From: Lachnospiraceae bacterium UBA7110
GTDB lineage: Bacteria; Bacillota; Clostridia; Lachnospirales; Lachnospiraceae
Length of the DNA stretch: 16,425 bases
Assembly: GCA_002492295.1 (NCBI GenBank)
Contig: DKYC01000012.1
Location: forward strand, 1 to 16,425
Direction: 5' to 3'
The position numbers and the translations under genes were made by a program. The notes under the pieces were generated by a model, which was given only the letters and a program-made list of their open reading frames with translations, was not told the DNA's origin and did not search any database. Positions 13,101 to 16,425 of this stretch are shown one piece after another (within the stretch, counting starts at the first letter, position 1; each line of letters starts with the position of its first letter).

Positions 13101-16100
13101 TTACATAACCTCTTCCCACGCAAACGCCACCTGTTTCCCGATGCTGTGATAGTATGCGAGATATACAAACGCAATTATAATCGCAATCCATTTGCGCAGC
13201 CGTCCGCCTTGACGCGCCCATTGGACGAGTTTTCCGGTGAAGGCTCGCTTTTCCGCCTCGGTGATGCCGCGTTTACGCTCTTTGAAATAGAGGGCAAAGT
13301 AGGAAAGCGCGGAAATCATTGCTAAGGTTGCGTACAGCTCAATTGGGGTACGGTCGCCTGTTTTGGGTTCGCTGTCCTTGCCCTGTCCGTTGCGGTCTGC
13401 GTTGGCTGTTTGGTCTATAGCTGTATTTAGAGTATCTGCCGCATTCAGGACATCTGCCGTGTTCAAGGCATCTACTGTGTTCAGGGCATTTACCGTGTTC
13501 AGGTCGGCGGCTGCTGCCGTATTGGCGGTATTTGACGGCGCAGCGGGTGCCGTGCCGGCGCTGTTACTGCTGCTGTCGGTACTGTCGTTTTTGTGGCTGC
13601 CGCCTCCGCCGCCGCTTCCTTTCTTGTTGGTGTCCTTATAGACGATTGCATAGGTTGAGAAACGGTCGGTTTCAATGGTAATCGTGTTTTCGTCGGTGTC
13701 CGTGTCGTTTAGGAACACTGCCTGACCGTTATGTACCCGAATTACGCCGAACGTGCGCGTTTTCTTGGTGTTCGTATTTTTCAAGGCATCGGGTATGGTG
13801 ATGACAATGCGCACTTTTCCTGCGGTTTCTGTTACTTTGTCTTGGTTTGCACCGATTACTTTGAAAAGGCTGATGTCAAGGTACTGTCCAACCTTATAAC
13901 CGTTTAACGCACCATTTACTGCCTTTTTGTCGTCATCACTGACACTGTTTTGTGCGTCGGTAACAGTCAGCAGGATTTTAATGTCGCTTCCTTTTTCCGC
14001 TTCTTCTTTATCTTCGGGCGTCAGTACAAGGTCGCCTAGTTCTTTTTCGGGAATGGGGATTTTGGTGTCGGGAGCGTTTTCGTCTTTTTGGATTTCCTGA
14101 CTGATTTCTCCTTTATCAGCACCCGGGTTGTCGTCTCCTCCGCCCGGTTTGTCATCTCCCCCACCCGGTTTATCGCCGCCTCCGCCTGTTGCGGGGAGTG
14201 TCTCGGTGCGCATTGTATAGTCGCATACCTTACATTTGTAAGTCTTTATTCCCGTTTCTTCTTTGGTCGGTTCTTTTGTGACGGTTCCGTCGTCCGGCGT
14301 GTGCGCGGCAAGGTCTTTTTTGTCACCGCAGTCCGTGCATTCGTGCCAGTGGCTGTCTGTGTCCGTTTTCCAGTCCGTGCCGTAGGTGTGCTCATGCGCC
14401 GGCGGCAGCTTCTCCACTTCCTCCGTCCGCATCACATAGCCGCATACGCTGCACTTGTAGGTTCTTACGCCTGCCGTTTCCTGTGTCGGCGGTGTTGTGA
14501 CGGTTCCACTGTCCTCTGTGTGCGCCGCGTAGCCGTCCTTGTCAGCATTTTCCGTGATGGGACAGCCGTGGGCGGTACACGCGTGCCAGTGGTGGGTGGT
14601 GTCGCTCGACCATGTTTTCGCCCATATATGGCTATGCGTTTGTTTAAGCGTAAGCAGGACAGTGTTGTCTGTGCCGTTTTCGACGGTGTATGCCGCATTG
14701 TCGCTTGTAAAAAAGCTGCTGTAATCCGCGCCGTTTGTTCCCGTGATATTGACCGGACTTGCGTCCGTGGGCGCAGTTTCTGTTGTAATCCCGACCTTTG
14801 CGAAGCCGGAAAGGGGATTGCTGCTTTCAATCGTTATTGTCTGCCCGTCATTCAGACAGACATTATTTTCTTTTTCGTTACAGGTATTGCCGCTGATTAC
14901 GGCATCACCGCCGATGGTAAGCGGCTCGTTATAAATAAAAGGTGTACCGGCTATAGACAGGCTGCCCACGCCGCCGCCCGTATTAGAGGTATTGCCGCTG
15001 ATTTTACCGCCGTACATGGCAAAGGCACCCTTTCCTATATATACGCCGCCACCCACGCCGCCATAACCAACCGCGCTATTTCCGCTGATTTCGCCGCCAT
15101 ACATCTGAAAAACGCCCTGATTGTTCACGCCGCCCCCAGACGTATCTTCGCAACTATTTCCGCTAATCCTGCCGCCGTACATACAGAAAGTACCATCGTT
15201 CCTAACACCGCCGCCCTTTCCGCCGGTGATATTCCCGGCATTCTGGCAGTCGTACAGGTTCAGTGTACCGGATTCAGAGATTGTAATGACTCTGTAATTT
15301 TCCGTCCCCGATGCGCTGATGGTCTTCCCGTTCAGACAAAGGTTTGTCTCTCCGCTTGGCACATTCCATGTATCGGTAAGTGTCACGTCCTTTGTCAGAT
15401 AGTAATTCCCCGCCGTGCCGGGCAGGCTGTTTTCGCTGTCCCATGCGGTGAACACGATTTCCCTGCCGTCGTTGTCCCGATGTGTGTGCTGTACGGGCGG
15501 TATGTCTGCCGCGATACAGTCCCGATAGACTTCCCAGTCCGTATGGTTTTTATAGGTATCCACTGCGTCCGCGGGCACTTTGACGCTCTGCTCCTTGTCT
15601 ACAAACGCGCAGCCGTCAAACGGACACTCGCGGATCTCATTCCATGTTTCAATGTGCAGCTGCGGCGGCTGGCTTCCTTTCATGACAACGGCTGCAAGCT
15701 TACTGCAATGATAGAACGCATGACCTCCAATCTTTCCCACCTTGTCAGGAATTGTGACGGCTGTAAGCGCACTGCAGTTAAAAAATGCATTTTGTTCTAT
15801 TTCTGTCAGATTTTGGGATAGTACAACGTCCGTAAGCGCTGTACAACCTGAAAAGGCTCCCGTTTCTATTTTTGTCACGCTGTCCGGTATCGTAATGCCT
15901 GTAAGCGCACTGCACTGCTGAAAAAGTTCTTGCGGAACTGATGTCAGACTGTTTGGCAGTTTACAGGCTGCAAGTGCGTCACACATTGCAAACGCCTGTT
16001 CTCCAATTTCTGTAACACTGTCCGGTATCTCAATGGAGGTCAGTCCTGTACCGGCAAAAGCCCTCATTCCTATCCGTTCCACCGTTTCCGGTATCTGAAC

Positions 16101-16425
16101 GGAAGTCAGGTTTGTACATCTATCAATGTCGCCAAAAAATGCATTATCCGGTATTTCCGTAACGTCCTCATTTATCACAACGCTTTTTACCGCATCCCTT
16201 GTGTTTCTATCCGGAAAACCGTTTGCTCTCCAGTCCGCAAAGCCGTCGTCCGTCTCAATTGTCAGCACGCCGTCCGCGTCGAGCGTCCAGCCCTTTGGCG
16301 GTACGGGCGGTTCGCCTGCCGTGATGTTGTCTGCGTATGCGCTCCAGCCTTCCGCGTCCTTGTATGTATCCACACTGCCCTCGGGGACACGAATGCCCTG
16401 CGTTCCGTTTTTGACAAACAGGCAG
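13101..16425 (-). CDS. Large modular cell-surface protein, partial at the 5' end (LRR_5, beta-helix, His/Cys repeats, sorting signal)
   Basis: At least 1107 residues; the frame is open at the right edge, so the start and signal peptide lie outside. In order: BspA-like LRR_5 repeats of about 23 residues, of the type AFSGCTALTDVVLSQNLTEI (16425 to about 15490); a glycine-rich beta-helix with three MYGGxISGN copies (about 15470-14660); two His/Cys-rich repeats of about 70 residues (14640-14205); a KPGGGDD linker (about 14190-14120); a conserved domain with a final FSTYAIVY strand (to about 13640); Gly/Ser/Ala linker and LNTxxA repeats; sorting motif EPKTGD (13353-13370), hydrophobic helix and KERKRG. 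Beyond a normal sorting signal it runs about 50 more residues with a second hydrophobic helix (WIAIIIAFVYLAYYH), ending AWEEVM. It is probably anchored by the adjacent class B sortase, perhaps as an adhesin. Confidence 0.85.
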   Translation of the reverse strand, partial: CLFVKNGTQGIRVPEGSVDTYKDAEGWSAYADNITAGEPPVPPKGWTLDADGVLTIETDDGFADWRANGFPDRNTRDAVKSVVINEDVTEIPDNAFFGDIDRCTNLTSVQIPETVERIGMRAFAGTGLTSIEIPDSVTEIGEQAFAMCDALAACKLPNSLTSVPQELFQQCSALTGITIPDSVTKIETGAFSGCTALTDVVLSQNLTEIEQNAFFNCSALTAVTIPDKVGKIGGHAFYHCSKLAAVVMKGSQPPQLHIETWNEIRECPFDGCAFVDKEQSVKVPADAVDTYKNHTDWEVYRDCIAADIPPVQHTHRDNDGREIVFTAWDSENSLPGTAGNYYLTKDVTLTDTWNVPSGETNLCLNGKTISASGTENYRVITISESGTLNLYDCQNAGNITGGKGGGVRNDGTFCMYGGRISGNSCEDTSGGGVNNQGVFQMYGGEISGNSAVGYGGVGGGVYIGKGAFAMYGGKISGNTSNTGGGVGSLSIAGTPFIYNEPLTIGGDAVISGNTCNEKENNVCLNDGQTITIESSNPLSGFAKVGITTETAPTDASPVNITGTNGADYSSFFTSDNAAYTVENGTDNTVLLTLKQTHSHIWAKTWSSDTTHHWHACTAHGCPITENADKDGYAAHTEDSGTVTTPPTQETAGVRTYKCSVCGYVMRTEEVEKLPPAHEHTYGTDWKTDTDSHWHECTDCGDKKDLAAHTPDDGTVTKEPTKEETGIKTYKCKVCDYTMRTETLPATGGGGDKPGGGDDKPGGGDDNPGADKGEISQEIQKDENAPDTKIPIPEKELGDLVLTPEDKEEAEKGSDIKILLTVTDAQNSVSDDDKKAVNGALNGYKVGQYLDISLFKVIGANQDKVTETAGKVRIVITIPDALKNTNTKKTRTFGVIRVHNGQAVFLNDTDTDENTITIETDRFSTYAIVYKDTNKKGSGGGGGSHKNDSTDSSSNSAGTAPAAPSNTANTAAAADLNTVNALNTVDALNTADVLNAADTLNTAIDQTANADRNGQGKDSEPKTGDRTPIELYATLAMISALSYFALYFKERKRGITEAEKRAFTGKLVQWARQGGRLRKWIAIIIAFVYLAYYHSIGKQVAFAWEEVM
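13423..13512 (-). repeat. Five 18-bp tandem repeats inside the surface-protein gene
   Basis: Five adjacent degenerate 18-nt units (plus-strand type GTGTTCAGGGCATCTRCC) at 13423, 13441, 13459, 13477 and 13495 encode the hexapeptide series LNTAID, LNAADT, LNTADV, LNTVDA, LNTVNA. They lie just before the sorting signal, in the wall-spanning stalk. The unit keeps the reading frame, so copy number can vary without disrupting the protein. Confidence 0.85.

Noticed and set aside
14088..15821. Long open frame of 577 codons on the plus strand
   Set aside because: It is exactly antisense to the repeat-rich surface-protein gene, has no sensible domain content, is rich in Arg, Cys and Val as antisense frames often are, and has no convincing ribosome binding site. 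The minus-strand frame explains the sequence fully.

Overview
The window reads like chromosomal DNA of a gut-type, low-to-mid GC Firmicute, most likely Lachnospiraceae or a close clostridial relative. This rests on the ChvE/MmsA/MmsB-type sugar transporter, a class B sortase beside a BspA-like leucine-rich-repeat surface protein with a PKTGD sorting motif, Rpn-type nuclease debris, and strong AGGAGG-type ribosome binding sites. All genes I can support lie on the minus strand, so transcription runs from high to low coordinates. I found no tRNA, rRNA, CRISPR array, insertion sequence or integrase.

Region A (1-8564) is a sugar cassette between two 96-bp direct repeats (1-96 and 8469-8564, 94/96 identical). 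The right copy is the genuine 3' end plus terminator of a small helical-protein gene (8519-8950). The left copy is a detached duplicate of that gene end. In transcription order the cassette holds: an 83-residue LuxR-type helix-turn-helix protein that looks like a response regulator without its receiver; a membrane-anchored family 1 sugar-binding protein; a regulatory region where a terminator, a candidate promoter and TGACA-N2-TGTCA palindromes overlap; and a six-gene operon. The operon encodes ATPase (mmsA), permease (mmsB), sugar-binding lipoprotein (chvE-like), Cof-type HAD phosphatase, D-lyxose/D-mannose isomerase and PfkB fructokinase. The simplest reading is import of an aldose, isomerisation (lyxose to xylulose, or mannose to fructose), then phosphorylation.

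Region B (8519-11854) holds the helical-bundle protein, a pair of half-size chromate-transporter (CHR) proteins, a strong terminator, and a methyl-accepting chemotaxis protein with six membrane helices and no large external sensor domain.

Region C (11876-16425) holds a decayed C-terminal fragment of an Rpn/PD-(D/E)XK nuclease that keeps its own ribosome binding site and start codon, a class B sortase, and the 3' part of a very large modular surface protein whose start lies beyond the right edge. The surface protein has LRR_5 repeats, a glycine-rich beta-helix, two His/Cys-rich repeats, a Gly/Pro linker, a conserved domain, a low-complexity stretch and a PKTGD sorting signal. Unusually, it continues for about 50 residues, with a second membrane helix, after the sorting signal should have ended. 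The sortase next door is its likely processing enzyme.

The most notable points are the repeat-flanked sugar cassette at the 3' end of a gene, the operator/promoter/terminator overlap in front of its operon, the Rpn remnant resembling an orphan intragenic antitoxin, and the post-anchor tail of the surface protein.
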